From positions 1,364,001 through 1,428,000 of the forward strand of contig CP154795.1 in NCBI GenBank assembly GCA_039565995.1: a DNA stretch of 64,000 nucleotides. The letters run 5' to 3'. This document shows, piece after piece, positions 8,888 through 16,628 of the stretch (its first letter is position 1; each line of letters starts with the position of its first letter). This stretch comes from Propionibacteriaceae bacterium ZF39. Lineage in GTDB: Bacteria > Actinomycetota > Actinomycetes > Propionibacteriales > Propionibacteriaceae. The notes under the pieces are model-generated. The model searched no databases. It was not told where the DNA came from and saw only the letters and a program-made list of their open reading frames with translations. The position numbers and the translations under genes are program-made.

Positions 8888-10060
8888 TCAGCGTCGGAGT
8901 CCATCGCCAGCGCTCATTCTCGCGGGAATAGTGAGAGCGGCAATGCCTGCCCCGAGCGCCAGCCAGCACCACAACGGCGCCACCTGACTCAACAGCGTCA
9001 GTGCGAAGGGATATCCGAATCCCACGTAGGTGAGGGAGTAATAGGCGGCCACGTAGGTCGCGTGCTGTCTCCTGGACGAGAGTCGCTCGACCTGGATGAG
9101 CCCGGCGACCAGGAGCATGCCGTAGGCCGAGCCGAGAACGATGGCGACAGGCAGCAGCGCCCACCACGCAAAGCCTTGCTGCTGATGGGTGAGCCATGCC
9201 GCGGCTCCCAGACCGGCGGATGCGAGGAGCAGCCCGACAGCGGTTCCCCACCGGCCACTGAGGTGATTGAGCCGCTGGGCGAAAGGCTGGACAAGGACTC
9301 CCGTAAGAAGCGTGAGTCCTGCCACAGCTCCATTGAGGAACACCGGGGCGCCATGCGCGCTCGCAGCGACGGCCGGGAGCGTCGGAAGGACAACGAAACT
9401 GACGGTGGCCGTGCCGAACACCCAGGGAGCCCAGATCCCGACGCCGAGCAGGAACGGCCTCGTGAACAGCGGAGCCAGCCTGACTCTTCCGTGGTCTCCT
9501 TCGGCCGGTTCCCGAGGTTCAACGACCCTTTGTGTCATCGCGATGACCACCAGCATCAGGGCCACGTGCAGGGCATACGCAAGTAGCCTGGGCCACGGCA
9601 ACCATTGAGCCAGCGCGGCGGCGACGAGAGCCCCGCCCCCGAAGCCGCCCGACAGGGCTACTGCCGCAGTGCGTGCTCCGCTGCGTTCCCCCGCCTCCTC
9701 GGCCAGACGACGCACCCACGCCGTGCCGGCCACCATGGCTCCGCCCGTTGCGGCACCCGCGAGGAAGCGTCCGAGGAACAACATGGCGGCTGTCAGCACG
9801 CCGCTGGCCAGAACGATCGACGCAATCAGGGAGAGCCACCCAGCAAGGATCAGGACGCGTCGTCGACCCACCCGGTCGGACAGGGCTCCAGCGGCGAAGA
9901 GCGCCGGAACCAGCCCCAAGGCGTACGCGCCGAACATCGCCGTCACGGTGGAGGTGCTGAGGCCACCTTCGCCCCGGTAGATGAGGAGGAGGCCCGCGAA
10001 GTGGTTCGCGCCCCAGCCGATCCCGAACATTGCTGAGGCGACTCGGTGCTTGTCGTTCAT
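8888..10060 (-). CDS. MFS transporter, drug-efflux type
   Basis: A 390-residue integral membrane protein with about twelve hydrophobic segments. The loop after helix 2 reads GALSDRVGRRRVL, the classic MFS motif A, and GAATGGAMVAGTAWVRRL marks helix 4. The short sugar-porter signatures are missing, so I favour a proton-driven drug or metabolite exporter. It ends 25 bp from the convergent CoA-transferase. The LysR gene lies just upstream on the same strand, separated by 16 bp, so the two are probably co-transcribed and the regulator may control the pump. Confidence 0.85.
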   Translation of the reverse strand: MNDKHRVASAMFGIGWGANHFAGLLLIYRGEGGLSTSTVTAMFGAYALGLVPALFAAGALSDRVGRRRVLILAGWLSLIASIVLASGVLTAAMLFLGRFLAGAATGGAMVAGTAWVRRLAEEAGERSGARTAAVALSGGFGGGALVAAALAQWLPWPRLLAYALHVALMLVVIAMTQRVVEPREPAEGDHGRVRLAPLFTRPFLLGVGIWAPWVFGTATVSFVVLPTLPAVAASAHGAPVFLNGAVAGLTLLTGVLVQPFAQRLNHLSGRWGTAVGLLLASAGLGAAAWLTHQQQGFAWWALLPVAIVLGSAYGMLLVAGLIQVERLSSRRQHATYVAAYYSLTYVGFGYPFALTLLSQVAPLWCWLALGAGIAALTIPARMSAGDGLRR

Positions 10061-10076
10061 GAAGGCTCCGTAACCG

Positions 10077-10964
10077 TCACTGAGTGGTGTGCTCCCCGCC
10101 GGACCTGAGAGCGATCCCCAGCGCGGCCTGGGCGGTGGGTGTCGGGTCGAAGCCGTTCCAGATCAGGTGTTGGTTGCGTCTTGGGCCGTCTGTCACCTCG
10201 ACGGTGCGGACTCCGTGATTCTGCACCACCGCCTGAGAGAGCAGTGCCACGCACAGGCCCGCTTCGACCAGGGAGCAGATCAGCTCAGGGGTGCTCGCCT
10301 CATAGGGGACGGTGCGCCCGAGCCCTGCCGCGGCGAAGGCTCGGTCACTCTGAGCTCGTCCCGGGCCACCGACTGCGAAGTCGGCGAAGGGCTCGTCGGC
10401 GAGGTCGGCCAAGGTGAGTGCCGACCGGTTGGCCAGTCGGTGGCCCTGGGGGAGGACCGCAACGAGGGTCTCGCTGGCGATTAACTCATGGGCGACCCCT
10501 TGTGGGGCGATGCCGTCGGCCAGGCCGATGAGTGCCAGGTCGAGCTTCCCGTCGCGTACGCCCGCAATCGACTCGTCGCTGCCGACGATCCGAAGCTTGA
10601 CCGACACCTCGGGGTAGGTGTCGCGCATCTTGGTGATGAAGCGGGGCAGATCGAGTGCCGTCATGGTGGGGATGAGCCCGATCGTCAACGGCCCTGCGAC
10701 GATACCCTCGGCAGCCCTCGCCTCGGTGGCGGCGCGTTCGGCGGCGTCGAGGGCCTGCCGCGCCCAGGGCAGGAACGCCGCCCCGGCGACCGTGACTTCG
10801 ACGCGTCGGCTGGTGCGAGCGAAGAGTGCAACGCCCAACTCGGCTTCGAGTTTCGCGACCTGGTGGCTGAGGGCCGACTGGACGACGAAGCAGGCGCTGG
10901 CGGCGCGGGTGAAGTTGCGGTGCTCCGCCACCGCGAGGACATATCGGAGTTGCTGCAGTTCCAC
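10077..10964 (-). CDS. LysR-family transcriptional regulator
   Basis: I start this 295-residue protein at GTG 10964 (VELQQLRYVLAVAEHRNFTRAA), the standard LysR N-terminus; the open frame before it is not conserved. The winged helix-turn-helix covers residues 1-60 (QSALSHQVAKLEAELGVALF). The rest is a periplasmic-binding-like effector domain (GPLTIGLIPTMTALDLP, GEDEPFADFAVGGPG-like segments). LysR proteins are usually tetramers that respond to a small ligand and control a divergent gene. Here the 76-bp gap to the divergent EamA gene is AT-rich for this genome (10965-11010) and is the probable operator. The MFS gene follows on the same strand. Confidence 0.92.
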   Translation of the reverse strand: MELQQLRYVLAVAEHRNFTRAASACFVVQSALSHQVAKLEAELGVALFARTSRRVEVTVAGAAFLPWARQALDAAERAATEARAAEGIVAGPLTIGLIPTMTALDLPRFITKMRDTYPEVSVKLRIVGSDESIAGVRDGKLDLALIGLADGIAPQGVAHELIASETLVAVLPQGHRLANRSALTLADLADEPFADFAVGGPGRAQSDRAFAAAGLGRTVPYEASTPELICSLVEAGLCVALLSQAVVQNHGVRTVEVTDGPRRNQHLIWNGFDPTPTAQAALGIALRSGGEHTTQ

Positions 10965-11040
10965 AGATCTATCTTCTATCCAGATCGCTATCATGAAAAC
11001 AATATGTTTGATTGATGAGTGTGGTTGGGCGCAGGTTTGT

Positions 11041-11973
11041 ATGACGACCACCACCGCTCCTGACGTCCGCACTTTCCCGGTGGCGACCACCGCGGTGACA
11101 GCAATGGTGCCGATGGTGTGGGGGACGACCTACCTGGTGACCACCACCTTCCTCCCGCCCGGCTATCCGCTGTTTGCGGCGCTGTTGCGGACTCTGCCGT
11201 CGGGGATCATCGCGATCGGACTGACCCGTGTCCTGCCCAGGGGGCGGTGGTGGTGGCGAGCCTTCGTCCTCGGGGTGTTGAATCTGGGCGCGTTCCAGCC
11301 CTTGCTGTTCGTCACGGCGGAGCGGCTGCCGGGTGGAGTTGCGGCGACTCTTGGGGCGATCCAGCCGCTCGTTGTGGCCGGACTCGCGGTGGCTGTGCTG
11401 GGCGAGACGCCCTCCTGGCGGCGTATCGGTTGGGGTTGCGCTGGGGTGGTCGGAGTCGGCCTGGTCGTTCTCGGGCCGACCGCAGCCCTTGACCCGATCG
11501 GCATCCTGGCCGGCCTGCTCGGCTCAGCGAGCGTGGCACTCGGCATTGTGCTGACCAAACGGTGGGGACGGCCGAAGGGCGTGGGGCCGCTGACCTACGC
11601 CGGCTGGCAGCTCGTTGCTGGCGGAGTGGTGATCCTGCCACTGACCCTGGCCCTGGAGGGCGTTCCTCCCCACATCGACCGACCCGCCATAAGGGCGTAC
11701 CTCTGGCTGAGCCTGGTGGGTGGCCTGCTTGCGTACGCCCTGTGGTTCCGCGGCATCCATCGCCTTCCGGTGACCGCCCTGGCCCTCCTGGTGCTGATCT
11801 CACCGCTCACGGCCGCCATCCTCGGGGCGATGTTCGCGCACGAGCGATTCACCGTGGCGCAGACGATCGGGTTCGCGCTCGCGCTGATCGCTCTGGTGGC
11901 CGGCCAGCTCCCCGACAGGAACAAGAAAGCCCGCCCTGGCGAACCAGGACGGGCTTCCGATTGGGGTGAGTAA
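11041..11973 (+). CDS. EamA/DMT-family exporter
   Basis: The product has 310 residues from ATG 11041, with ten predicted helices in two EamA repeats (VWGTTYLVTTTFLPPGYPLF in the first, SASVALGIVLTKRWG opening the second). The RhaT/DMT family exports amino acids or other metabolites. It is divergent from LysR, which likely regulates it. The 3' end is unusual. The codons for the last residues overlap a terminator hairpin (11927-11956), and the TAA stop at 11971-11973 lies inside the 28-bp attachment core, so before integration the gene ended inside the oppositely oriented tRNA-His gene. Confidence 0.9.
   Translation: MTTTTAPDVRTFPVATTAVTAMVPMVWGTTYLVTTTFLPPGYPLFAALLRTLPSGIIAIGLTRVLPRGRWWWRAFVLGVLNLGAFQPLLFVTAERLPGGVAATLGAIQPLVVAGLAVAVLGETPSWRRIGWGCAGVVGVGLVVLGPTAALDPIGILAGLLGSASVALGIVLTKRWGRPKGVGPLTYAGWQLVAGGVVILPLTLALEGVPPHIDRPAIRAYLWLSLVGGLLAYALWFRGIHRLPVTALALLVLISPLTAAILGAMFAHERFTVAQTIGFALALIALVAGQLPDRNKKARPGEPGRASDWGE
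11927..11956 (-). terminator. Ancestral tRNA-His terminator, now separated from its tRNA
   Basis: The stem pairs AAGCCCG-C-CCTGG (11927-11939) with CCAGG-A-CGGGCTT (11944-11956) around a 4-nt loop. On the minus strand it is followed by TTCTTGTT, so it terminates minus-strand transcription. It lies 5 nt from the attL core. Before the element entered, it would have been 5 nt beyond the tRNA-His CCA end. It is embedded in the last codons of the EamA gene. Confidence 0.8.
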
Positions 11974-11989
11974 CGGGACTCGAACCCGC
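11962..11989 (+). other. attL core (displaced tRNA-His 3' end)
   Basis: These 28 bp are identical to 21814-21841. They correspond, on the minus strand, to the T-arm, acceptor 3' strand and CCA of tRNA-His. The flanking base differs at each end, so the repeat is exactly 28 bp. The EamA stop codon lies inside it. Confidence 0.92.
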
Positions 11990-12129
11990 AATTAGCCGTC
12001 GGTCCTACTGACGTGCTTACGCCCTTGTCAGAGCTGCAATCACTAGGTCTATGGCACGCACGGTACTACGGATTGTCTTTGAGCGCTAGTAGGCGTTGAT
12101 AGGCAGTCACCAGCCGGTATGGTGCACGC

Positions 12130-13296
12130 ATGGGGCACGCGAGACGCCGACGGAGCTGGGGCAAGTTGCGCAAATTGCCCTCGAAACGGTGGCAGGCGAG
12201 TTACGTCGGTCCCGACCTGGCGCGCCACCTCGCACCGGACACGTTCGATGACGAGGACGCCGCACGCGGTTGGCTGGCCCGTGAGCGGTCCCTCATCGAG
12301 AACGAACAGTGGACGCCCCCGGCAGAGCGGGCCAAGTTCAAGCGGACCTCGGGCTACACATTCGAGGAGTACGCGAACGAGTGGCTACCGAAGCGGCGCA
12401 CGCGGACGGGGGAGAAGCTGAAACCTCGGACGCTGTCCGACTATCGGCGCTATCTCGATGACGACCTGTTGCCGGAGTTCGGCGCTCTGCCGCTGCGACA
12501 GGTCACGGTGGCCGCTGTCCAAGAATGGTTCGACGGCATGGACCCGGAGACGCCCACGCGACGAGCGCACGCCTACCAACTGCTGCGTGCAATCTGCACC
12601 ACTGCGCACGAGGAAGGGCTGATGACCAGCAACCCCTGCACCATCAGCGGGGGAGGGCGTACGAACCGCGCCAAGCGCATCAGGCCCGCGACCCCGGCCG
12701 AGTTCCTGGCTATTGCCAACAACATGCCGGAGCGTCTGCGCATGGCGGTCCTGCTCGGTGGCTGGTGCGCGCTGCGTTATGGCGAGATTGCCGAGCTGCG
12801 CCGCAAGGACGTGGACACTAAGAACGGAGTCGTGAGGATTGCTCGCGGCGTCACATGGCCCATGACCCGCGACGAGGCCACCGGCAAGCTGACCGGGTCC
12901 GCGGTCGTGAGCACGCCCAAGTCCGAGGCCGGGGACCGTGAGGTGCACGTGCCCCCGCACCTGGTGGCCGAGCTTGCCGAGCACGTCAAGAAGCACGCCG
13001 ACCCCGGGCGTAATGGTCTGCTGTTCCCCAACTCCACCGGCGGACATATCCACCCGCGGACATTCGGTTGGCGATTCCACCAGGCCCGCAAAGAGGCGGG
13101 TCGGCCGGACCTCCGATTCCACGATTTGCGCCATAGCTCCGCAGTTCTGGCCGCTATGTCGGGAGCCACTATCAAGGAGCTCATGAGCCGATTGGGGCAC
13201 AGCACGCCTGCTGCCGCTATGCGCTATCAGCACGCGGCCGAGGGTCGGGATAGGGCGATTGCCGCGGCCATGTCCAAGTTTGCACAGAACGAATAG
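12130..13296 (+). CDS. int: Tyrosine-recombinase integrase
   Basis: A 388-residue phage integrase. An N-terminal arm-binding segment and the SAM-like core-binding domain (YTFEEYANEWLPKRR, about residue 77) precede the catalytic domain. The catalytic set is visible: Arg in CALRYGEI near 213, HDLRHS near 330, LGH near 355 and the nucleophile Tyr in AMRYQHAAE near 365. It joins attP to the tRNA-His attB and, with the excisionase, reverses this. The gene lies at the distal end, 140 bp from attL, and points into the element. The ATG at 12130 is closely followed by basic residues (MGHARRRRSWGKL), as in related actinophage integrases. Confidence 0.95.
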   Translation: MGHARRRRSWGKLRKLPSKRWQASYVGPDLARHLAPDTFDDEDAARGWLARERSLIENEQWTPPAERAKFKRTSGYTFEEYANEWLPKRRTRTGEKLKPRTLSDYRRYLDDDLLPEFGALPLRQVTVAAVQEWFDGMDPETPTRRAHAYQLLRAICTTAHEEGLMTSNPCTISGGGRTNRAKRIRPATPAEFLAIANNMPERLRMAVLLGGWCALRYGEIAELRRKDVDTKNGVVRIARGVTWPMTRDEATGKLTGSAVVSTPKSEAGDREVHVPPHLVAELAEHVKKHADPGRNGLLFPNSTGGHIHPRTFGWRFHQARKEAGRPDLRFHDLRHSSAVLAAMSGATIKELMSRLGHSTPAAAMRYQHAAEGRDRAIAAAMSKFAQNE

Positions 13297-13491
13297 CACT
13301 GCTCATTGATGCTAGGCTGAACGCACAAGTAAAGAGCCGTGCAGCTAACGCCGCAGTGCGGGCCACACGGAGGTAAGCCGCCACCGAGCGTAATCCCTGC
13401 CGTCCCTGGGCCCCCGAAACGCGGGTGAGCGGTAAGATCACGCCCCGGAACCTGACCTGGTCTAGGGGGAATGGCCCTCCTGAGCGGGGAA

Positions 13492-13538
13492 CCGAGCAGC
13501 GCAATGATTCCAGACGAGTCGTTGCGTGCTCGGTTTTT
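13492..13538 (+). terminator. Intrinsic terminator between integrase and excisionase
   Basis: A stem of CCGAGCA-GCGCAA (from 13492) pairs with TTGCGT-GCTCGG (ending 13533), with small bulges, and is followed at once by TTTTT (13534-13538). It sits 24 nt before the excisionase start. The rest of 13297-13561 holds no gene that I can support. The terminator would isolate integrase transcription from the excision/replication/head operon, or act as an attenuator that must be read through for induction. Confidence 0.7.
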
Positions 13539-13561
13539 GTGTTTGAAGGGACCAGTCTTTC

Positions 13562-13765
13562 ATGGCTGCCACGCACAAGAGGCCCCCAACGCCAGCTCTC
13601 TCAATCCAGGAATATGCCGACGCCAATGGTGTGAGTTACTGGACTGTCCGCCGTCGGATTGCCGACGGGACTATTCGTGCTTACAAGATCGGCAAGCAGG
13701 TTCGCATTCCCTACAGCGAGCTTGAACGCCTGCAGGCCGGCTACATCCCATCTGCAAAGGGGTGA
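13562..13765 (+). CDS. xis: Excisionase / small helix-turn-helix protein
   Basis: A 67-residue protein with a MerR-like winged helix: SIQEYADANGVSYWTVRRRI is the helix-turn-helix and AYKIGKQVRIPYSELERL the wing and last helix. This is the standard excisionase/AlpA-type DNA-binding fold of integrative elements. It would bend DNA at the att arms to direct excision, and in satellites such proteins often double as transcription switches. The ATG at 13562 follows GAAGGGA at about 11 nt spacing. The replication-like gene starts 3 nt after its stop. Confidence 0.85.
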   Translation: MAATHKRPPTPALSIQEYADANGVSYWTVRRRIADGTIRAYKIGKQVRIPYSELERLQAGYIPSAKG

Positions 13766-13768
13766 GCG

Positions 13769-14767
13769 GTGAGGCAAGAGAAAAGCCGCTCCGGGTGGGC
13801 AACCGAAGCGGCTCGAAATGTCTCTGGCGGGACGTGTCCACCATATCAGCGCACGCCGTCGAATCGGCCGACCGTCGCCGACTGGAAGGCCCTGGTCTAT
13901 CGGCACAAGGGCATTCACAACACGACCAGAGTGATGCTGCTGTATCTGGCCGACCGCATGGGGACCAACCTCATCGTCTCGGTCCCGAGGTCGAGGATTG
14001 CTGCTGACTTGGGTATCGGTGAGCGCCGGGTGACCGAGCGCATGAAGGCCGCGGTCGAGGTCCAACTGCTGGACCCGGTGGCGAAAGGTCGTCCTGGTGT
14101 CACCGCTGTCTATGCCGCCATGTTCCCGGACATGGTGCACCCGTCCGCACCATATGTGCGGGACGTGCCGCACACGGATTCCAGCGCTGAAAACCCCGGA
14201 CATGGTGCACCCGTCCGCACCATAAACGAGCCTCAACATGGTGCTGGTGAGCGCACCATAAAACCCCCTCTACATGGTGCGGACGGGGGGCCCGCCAATA
14301 GTAAGCAAGTGGAACCGGAACCGGACAGGTTCCAGTCCCCACGTGGGGACGTGAAACAAGCGCAGCAACGAGAGAGTCTGGCGGTTGCCGACTCTGTCTT
14401 TCGTCTTCCGGTTGCTGCTGGGGAACCCGACCCCGTGGAAACGGGAGTGGTCATGCCGACCATGCCGAGGCCCCTGGTCGAAAAAAACAAGAGTGAAGAA
14501 AATCGAGTCACCACGCGTCAGCGGGGTGGTGAAACAGTCACCACGCGTCAGCGGGGTGGTGAAACCGTGCTGGACGAGATTCAACGGTGCGCTGCTGACG
14601 GTTGGGTGAGCGAGGACCTGGCCGACCTGCTGAACGAGCTCGAACCCGGTATGGGCGATTGGGCCATCAACTACTGGTCGCTGCCCAGAGGCGCAGCAAC
14701 GAACCGCTACTCGGCTGGTCGCCAGCTCATCATGCTGACCAACACCTGGCGGAAGGAAGGCGCATGA
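13769..14767 (+). CDS. Replication-initiator-like winged-helix protein with origin-like repeats in its gene
   Basis: The frame codes 332 residues from GTG 13769 (AAGGGG upstream). A winged-helix domain (residues about 35-105) contains RVMLLYLADRMG and the recognition region SRIAADLGIGERRVTERM. The middle (about 110-270) is low in conserved content, and its DNA carries the iteron-like inverted repeats and a 30-bp tandem repeat that encodes VTTRQRGGET twice. The C-terminal 60 residues (DLADLLNELEPGMGDWAINYWS) form a second small domain. Position after xis, together with origin-like DNA inside the gene as in lambda O, suggests a replication initiator. No primase or helicase motif is seen, so this is inference. 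A strong hairpin (13784-13813) overlaps codons 6-15. Confidence 0.62.
   Translation: MRQEKSRSGWATEAARNVSGGTCPPYQRTPSNRPTVADWKALVYRHKGIHNTTRVMLLYLADRMGTNLIVSVPRSRIAADLGIGERRVTERMKAAVEVQLLDPVAKGRPGVTAVYAAMFPDMVHPSAPYVRDVPHTDSSAENPGHGAPVRTINEPQHGAGERTIKPPLHGADGGPANSKQVEPEPDRFQSPRGDVKQAQQRESLAVADSVFRLPVAAGEPDPVETGVVMPTMPRPLVEKNKSEENRVTTRQRGGETVTTRQRGGETVLDEIQRCAADGWVSEDLADLLNELEPGMGDWAINYWSLPRGAATNRYSAGRQLIMLTNTWRKEGA
13784..13813 (+). promoter_or_regulatory. Hairpin at the 5' end of the replication-like gene
   Basis: AGCCGCT (13784-13790) pairs with AGCGGCT (13807-13813), extended by CGG/CCG inside with one mismatch and an 8-nt loop. It lies 15 nt after the GTG start. It may restrain translation or transcription into the gene; there is no U-run, so it is not a simple terminator. 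Confidence 0.45.
14126..14289 (+). repeat. Iteron-like inverted repeats inside the replication-like gene
   Basis: Four copies of ACATGGTGC begin at 14130, 14200, 14236 and 14272. In the first three, an 8-nt spacer is followed by GCACCATA, so each is an inverted repeat with 7-bp arms. Copies 1 and 2 share about 27 identical bases yet lie 70 bp apart, in different reading frames, so the DNA rather than the protein is conserved. Copies 2-4 are spaced exactly 36 bp. A perfect 16-bp palindrome (14335-14350) and an A-rich stretch (about 14480-14500) follow. The set looks like a replication origin. Confidence 0.6.
14506..14565 (+). repeat. Perfect 30-bp tandem duplication
   Basis: 14506-14535 is repeated without change at 14536-14565. 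Each copy holds CACCAC and GTGGTG arms 11 nt apart, so each can form a hairpin. The repeat is in frame and adds ten residues twice to the replication-like protein. It directly follows the A-rich stretch. Confidence 0.85.
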
Positions 14768-15156
14768 AGTCGCCGTGTCTGGTGTGTGGTGAGCCGGCGG
14801 AAGGTGGTCGGTGTGCGGAGCATCAGCGTTCGCGTCGGTCGGAGTCCAGAGGCGTCGGCTATGACCATGCGTGGGACAAGCTCAGCCGCCGTGCGCGCAA
14901 GCTGCAGGACTGGTGCTCGGACTGCGGGACGCGTGAAGACCTCACCGCTGACCACAGCGCGGAAGCGTGGAAGCGCAAGGCCGAAGGCAAGCCGATTCGC
15001 CTGCAGGACATCGAGGTCGTCTGCCGGCCCTGTAATTCGAAACGAGGTTCGGTTCGGACCCGGGGAGGGAACCCCCCGGGGGTACCTTCCGGAGCGCGGG
15101 GGAAGGCGCAAACAGCGTTACACATGAGAATCATTACCATTAAGGGGGAGGTTTGA
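14764..15156 (+). CDS. HNH endonuclease (packaging-associated)
   Basis: A 130-residue protein whose ATG overlaps the stop of the previous gene (ATGA). Zinc-binding CxxC pairs are seen in PCLVC, WCSDC and VCRPC. The HNH core is LTADHSAEAWKR (first His) through VVCRPCNSKRG (Asn and last basic residues). In HK97-type phages and in cf-PICIs an HNH protein next to the large terminase is needed for cos cleavage. Here it sits directly before terL where a small terminase is normally also found, and no separate small terminase can be seen. The last 25 residues after RGSVRTRGGN look unconserved. Confidence 0.85.
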   Translation: MKSPCLVCGEPAEGGRCAEHQRSRRSESRGVGYDHAWDKLSRRARKLQDWCSDCGTREDLTADHSAEAWKRKAEGKPIRLQDIEVVCRPCNSKRGSVRTRGGNPPGVPSGARGKAQTALHMRIITIKGEV

Positions 15157-16620
15157 ATGCGCGCTGGTCCGAAAGCTGCGGTTGACCCGTCACCGCTGCC
15201 GTTCCGGCCGCGGTCTGCGGTGGAGTCCGAGCGGTTCGCTGCGTTCGTGGACAAGTTCATCCGAGTGCCGAAGGGGACCGGAGCGCGGGGCAAGCTGCGC
15301 CTGCGGGACTTCCAGCGGCTCATTGCTGCTGACGTGCTGGACACCGACGCTCGAACGGTCGGGCTGATGCTGCCGCGGGGTTCGGGGAAGACCAGCCTCA
15401 TGGCCGCTATTGGTCTGTTCGTGCTGTTCACCGGGGGTGAGGGTGCCAACGTCGTGGTGTTCGCCGTGGATGAGCGACAGGCCGGCCTGGCGTTCGGTGC
15501 GGCGCGGCGCATGGTCGAGCTCGACGAGCACTTGTCCGCCCGGTGTCAGGTGTTCAAGGAGAAGCTGTATCTGCCGACCACGGATTCCTCGTTCCAGGTC
15601 ATGCCTGCCTCACCGGCCGCGGCCGAGGGTCTGGACTATGTGTTGGCCATCGTGGACGAGGCCGGGGTGGTCAACCGCGACCTGTTCGAGGTGGTCCAGC
15701 TCGCCCAGGGCAAGCGGGACAAGTCGGTCCTCGTTGCTATTGGCACCCCGGGCCCGAACCTTGATGACCAGGTGTTGCTGTCGCTGCGGGAGTACGCCCG
15801 GCTGAACCCTGCGGACACCTCGTTGGTGTGGCGGGAGTTCTCTGCGGCCGGGTTCGAGCACCACCCCGTTGACTGCGAGCACTGCTGGACGCTGTCGAAC
15901 CCTGCGTTGGGCGACTTCCAGCACCGTGACGCCCTGGTGGCCCTGCTGCCGCCCAAGACACGTGAGGCCACGTTCCGCCGTGCGCGGCTGTGTCAGCTCG
16001 CCACCGACACCGAGGGAGGGTTCCTGCCGCCCGGGGTCTGGGATGGGCTCAGCACGGATGAGCCCATACCACTGGGGTCTGACGTGGTGCTGGCCCTCGA
16101 CGGCAGTTTCAGCGACGACACCACCGCGCTGCTGCTGGCCACAGTGTCCCCGGAACCGCACTTCCAGCCGCTCGCGGTGTGGGAACGCCCACCGGGGGAC
16201 GACACGTTCCGGGTTCCGGTGGCCGAGGTCGAGGACACGATTCGACAGGCCTGCCGGACCTATTCCGTGCAGGAAGTCATTGCGGACCCATTCCGTTTCA
16301 CGCGCTCGCTGCAGGCCCTCGAGGCCGAGCGCCTGCCGGTGGTCGAGTTCCCCCATTCCCCGTCCCGACTGACCGCGGCAACCACCGACGTCTACAGCGC
16401 CGCAGTCAACGGGAAGCTCACCCACAACGGGGACCCTCGGTTGGCGGCTCATGTGGCCGCGGCTGTGGTGGTCGAGGACGCCCGGGGCATGCGTCTGGCC
16501 AAGCGGTCGAGGTCGAGGACCGCCCGAAAAATCGACCTGGCCGCGTGCCTGGTCATGGCCCATTCCCGCGCCACCTGGCGCGCATCGAAAAAGCGGCGCG
16601 CTCGCGCTGCCTCGTTCTAG
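15157..16620 (+). CDS. terL: Terminase large subunit
   Basis: The 487-residue packaging motor has an N-terminal ATPase and a C-terminal nuclease. Walker A is LPRGSGKTS near residue 72 and Walker B with catalytic Glu is LAIVDEAG near 163. The RNase H-like nuclease begins with LALDGSFSDDTTALLLA near 313, whose aspartates bind metal. It translocates DNA into the prohead through the portal and cuts concatemers. AAGGGGGAGG precedes the ATG at a good distance, and the start abuts the HNH stop. An intact gene argues that the element packages its own DNA. Confidence 0.94.
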   Translation: MRAGPKAAVDPSPLPFRPRSAVESERFAAFVDKFIRVPKGTGARGKLRLRDFQRLIAADVLDTDARTVGLMLPRGSGKTSLMAAIGLFVLFTGGEGANVVVFAVDERQAGLAFGAARRMVELDEHLSARCQVFKEKLYLPTTDSSFQVMPASPAAAEGLDYVLAIVDEAGVVNRDLFEVVQLAQGKRDKSVLVAIGTPGPNLDDQVLLSLREYARLNPADTSLVWREFSAAGFEHHPVDCEHCWTLSNPALGDFQHRDALVALLPPKTREATFRRARLCQLATDTEGGFLPPGVWDGLSTDEPIPLGSDVVLALDGSFSDDTTALLLATVSPEPHFQPLAVWERPPGDDTFRVPVAEVEDTIRQACRTYSVQEVIADPFRFTRSLQALEAERLPVVEFPHSPSRLTAATTDVYSAAVNGKLTHNGDPRLAAHVAAAVVVEDARGMRLAKRSRSRTARKIDLAACLVMAHSRATWRASKKRRARAASF

Positions 16621-16628
16621 GAGACCTG

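Noticed and set aside
13297-13491. A small regulator gene between int and xis
   Set aside because: Short frames here lack ribosome sites and protein-like composition; only the terminator is supported.
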